Origin: Synechococcales cyanobacterium PMM_0002 | GTDB taxonomy: Bacteria; Cyanobacteriota; Cyanobacteriia; Elainellales; Elainellaceae | Length of the DNA: 6,892 bases | NCBI GenBank assembly: GCA_949127925.1 | Contig: CASBQX010000200.1 | Span: 1 to 6,892 of the forward strand | Direction: 5' to 3' | Shown: positions 5,272 through 6,892 of the stretch, one piece after another | Numbering within the stretch: the first letter of the stretch is position 1 | Layout of the letters: every line of letters starts with the position of its first letter | The notes under the pieces: generated by a model | The model's input: the letters and a program-made list of their open reading frames with translations, nothing else | Database searches by the model: none | What the model was told of the DNA's origin: nothing | Position numbers and translations under genes: made by a program

Positions 5272-5772
5272 TTAGTTATCAGCAACGGTAACGGTGATAA
5301 GGCCAACGTAAAGACCCGGATCTTGGAGAGCCGCAGGTGTATACATGATGTACAGGTCACGACCGTTTGAACTCGGAGCATTCGCAGCAGTCGATGCAAA
5401 GGTATGGTTTGCACCAGAGGCAACGGTGAAACTACCCACGACAGCTGGAAGCGCATCGGCAGTTGTAGTAACCTGGTAAGCGATTGACGTTCCACCTGTT
5501 TTGGCCAAGCTACCGGAGTCAGCAGTTACCGTGTAGCCCTGTTCATTGTTAGTTGAGATCGCTAGATCAGCTACCTGAACGATCTGCTGGACTGGAGTGC
5601 TTAGGGGCAGAGCAAGTGCTGCCGCTATAGGGGTAGTGACCAGAGTCAGCGTAGAGGCAACTGTACCATTGAGGGTCACTGTATCTGCCATTGCTTTCGC
5701 AGAAAACAAAGTAGTTGCGCCAAGCACCAAACTAGAAAGAACTAAAGCGCGACGAATTGAAGTGTTAATCAT
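5272..5772 (-). CDS. Fimbrial subunit 1, probable major pilin
   Basis: This 166-aa secreted protein has a signal peptide at residues 1-29 (AKAMA, cleaved before DTVTL). GAGAG at 5780-5784 sits seven bases before the ATG. The mature N terminus, DTVTLNGTVASTLTLVTTP, alternates hydrophobic and polar residues as a donor strand followed by the first beta strand would. It is followed by VADLAISTNNEQGYTVT (67-83), GGTSIAYQVTT (93-103), GSFTVASGANHTF (113-125) and the terminal LYIMYTPAALQDPGLY and ITVTVADN. Most of these blocks recur in subunit 2, so the pair arose by duplication. It is the first gene of the cluster, has a long untranslated leader region, and is insulated from the next gene by hairpins, all consistent with the most abundant subunit. 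There are no cysteines. A related secreted beta-sandwich protein that is not polymerised cannot be excluded. Confidence 0.78.
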   Translation of the reverse strand: MINTSIRRALVLSSLVLGATTLFSAKAMADTVTLNGTVASTLTLVTTPIAAALALPLSTPVQQIVQVADLAISTNNEQGYTVTADSGSLAKTGGTSIAYQVTTTADALPAVVGSFTVASGANHTFASTAANAPSSNGRDLYIMYTPAALQDPGLYVGLITVTVADN

Positions 5773-6515
5773 TTGATTTCTCTCTTTGTTGGTAATTGGC
5801 TTTCAGCTTCAAACAGCTTGTATTTAGTATCAGTTCAGAGACTGAATTACTCATCGTCCTAATTGTCAGCGGAGCTAAGTTAAAGGATAGATGAATTGCT
5901 CTAAATGCTTTTCAACGTTTCACGATTCCTTAGAGCTAACAGGCAAAGTAGATGTTTTTTGCTGTTGAATAAGTGACAGAGAACGTAAAGGTTAAAATCC
6001 TAAACTTTGCGCTCATCTATGTAAACAATTTAAATCTTATAGCTACTGAAAACATCTGAGAAATCCCCTAACTGAAGAATGAATTAAGAGAGAAGTGTTT
6101 TTTTGAGTCAGCATTTGTACCCACACTGAAACCGTTAGACATAGCAGGGTAAGTACATCTCAAACCCCACTGACACGCCAGTTTGAGGCTTTGTCGGGGA
6201 CGTATAAAACTCAAAAAAACCGATCTCGGGTTACTAGGAGGCTTGACATTCAGAGTCTTTTGTGTGGTAAAGCGCGAATTTAAGCCATAAACCTGAATTC
6301 CGGCAAAATTTTCAGAAATCAGGTGTAGTCTCAGGGAAATCCAGCCATACGTTTTTGTAGAGCCGAATTCGTCTGTATTAATTGATACGAATTTAGCTGC
6401 GCTTACCCTACTAGATATATAAGTGGAATGAGTTGATGAGATGAATTCACAGGGCTAGTAGTCTGTCAAGGTTGAAATGAGGGGTAAGGCCGTTGGTAGT
6501 CCTATTTAGGTAAGG
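5773..6515. other. Gene-free leader/upstream region of the pilus operon
   Basis: No coding frame with a believable start was found in this 743-bp AT-rich stretch. The operon promoter must lie here on the minus strand, but I see no clear -35/-10 pair. Visible structures are an inverted repeat GCTCTAA (5898-5904) with TTAGAGC (5930-5936), and CTCAAAC (6159-6165) with GTTTGAG (6181-6187). The third is an imperfect palindrome around 6366-6393 (AATTC, GTAT with ATAC, GAATT). No HIP1 site occurs here, unlike the rest of the operon. Confidence 0.6.
5898..5936. promoter_or_regulatory. Spaced inverted repeat in the pilus operon leader
   Basis: GCTCTAA at 5898-5904 and its exact complement TTAGAGC at 5930-5936 are separated by 25 bases. 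It lies about 125-165 bases upstream of the subunit 1 start. It could be a large-loop mRNA hairpin or two half-sites for a regulator. Only the repeat itself is seen. Confidence 0.3.
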
Positions 6516-6695
6516 ATGGACATGGCTCCTTTCATGTAGAGCTTTCAGAGCTTAGAGTTACCGCAATCTGGCACTCAACCTTTATCGGGATTTAGGCTTG
6601 GACAATATGGCTCAAGCTCAACGTGGCAAAATTTGGCTGGAAATGATCCACCTTTACCTCGATCAATTTTTGACACTAAACCAAGTCCATGTTGA
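6516..6695 (+). pseudogene. Broken plus-strand gene start (in-frame TAG)
   Basis: AAGGA at 6512-6516 sits five bases before an ATG at 6522-6524, a good start signal on the plus strand. The frame reads MAPFM and is then cut by TAG at 6537-6539. The same frame continues open for 51 codons with protein-like text (SFQSLELPQSGTQPLSGF, then NLAGNDPPLPRSIFDTKPSP) until TGA at 6693-6695. Changing one base of the TAG to TCG would restore a Ser codon. I do not recognise the protein. It may be the decayed 5' end of a gene whose remainder was lost, since repeat sequences follow directly. Chance is a real alternative because the piece is short. Confidence 0.3.
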
Positions 6696-6710
6696 GACCT
6701 GTAGTTTTAG

Positions 6711-6735
6711 CCCTCACCCCCAGCCCCTCTCCCAA
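6711..6735. repeat. Fragment of a common cyanobacterial C-rich repeat
   Basis: The 25 bases starting CCCTCACCCCCAGCCC and ending CTCTCCCAA match, from memory, a dispersed intergenic repeat seen in many filamentous cyanobacteria. No partner arm is visible nearby, so this would be a half element. Confidence 0.4.
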
Positions 6736-6783
6736 AGGGTTACCGTGTACACACATCTCGGACAAGGTATCAACGTACTGCGA

Positions 6784-6880
6784 GATCCCCCTAAATCCCC
6801 GCGCTGGCGCGCCGCTGCGCTAGAAAAAAGGGGGACTTTGAATCCGGCTCCCCCTTTTTTAAGGGGGGTTGGGGGGGATC
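6784..6880. repeat. Nested inverted repeat with GC-rich palindromic insert
   Basis: The outer arms are GATCCCCC (6784-6791) and GGGGGATC (6873-6880). An inner hairpin pairs AAAAAAGGGGGA (6824-6835) with TCCCCCTTTTTT (6849-6860). The 'ATCCCCCTAAATCCCC...AAGGGGG' text is a familiar dispersed intergenic repeat of cyanobacteria. Between the outer left arm and the inner hairpin lies a G+C-only (apart from two T) 20-mer at 6801-6820, built round the palindrome GGCGCGCC (6806-6813). It appears where the usual repeat would carry a short CCTT junction. The inner hairpin with its T-run could also end transcription on either strand. Confidence 0.65.
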
Positions 6881-6892
6881 AAACCCAGTTGA

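Noticed and set aside
5238..5495. Minus-strand frame of 85 codons within subunit 1
   Set aside because: It is an out-of-phase shadow of subunit 1 and runs into the dispersed repeat.
5773..5900. Search for the pilus operon promoter (for example TGATACTAAAT on the minus strand)
   Set aside because: No -35 element at proper distance; too weak to annotate.
6243..6271. TTGACA followed after 17 bases by GGTAAA, a possible plus-strand promoter
   Set aside because: The -35 is perfect but the -10 matches only about half the consensus, and no intact gene follows.
6607..6892. Plus-strand frame open to the window edge starting MAQAQRGK
   Set aside because: Most of it is made of dispersed repeat sequence (6711-6735 and 6784-6880), and it has no ribosome site.

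Overview
The window looks like chromosomal DNA of a cyanobacterium, probably a filamentous Leptolyngbya/Oscillatoriales-type organism. Six copies of the HIP1 core GCGATCGC lie between positions 480 and 4869. Short foldback repeats of the kind scattered through such genomes fill the intergenic spaces. The first gene resembles the arsenosugar-pathway radical SAM enzyme ArsS.

All convincing genes are on the minus strand, so transcription runs right to left. From right to left there is a 1.1-kb stretch without an intact gene (5773-6892), holding the pilus leader, a broken plus-strand reading frame and a nested inverted repeat at the edge. Then come secreted subunit 1 (5272-5772) and a 339-bp spacer of stacked repeats and hairpins. 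Secreted subunit 2 (4477-4932), a PapD-like periplasmic chaperone (3695-4450), a 160-bp spacer with a perfect hairpin and a possible 39-codon ORF, and an outer-membrane usher (631-3534) follow. At the left are a candidate 45-aa membrane peptide (274-411) and the 5' part of arsS (1-233, running off the window).

The four central genes form a compact chaperone-usher fimbria locus of the archaic/sigma type. The subunits are exported with signal peptides, the chaperone holds them by donor-strand complementation, and the usher assembles them at the cell surface. Neither subunit is a classical two-domain adhesin. All four proteins (1,535 residues) contain no cysteine, so assembly cannot depend on disulfides. 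Subunit 2 is about 11 residues shorter at its mature N terminus than subunit 1, exactly where a donor strand would lie, which makes it a candidate tip or initiating subunit. The usher carries a roughly 140-residue Ala/Pro/Ser/Gln-rich stretch between its signal peptide and its N-terminal domain.

Subunit 1 is separated from the rest of the operon by stable hairpins, and the usher by another. This fits graded expression (most subunit 1, least usher), but it is inferred from sequence only.
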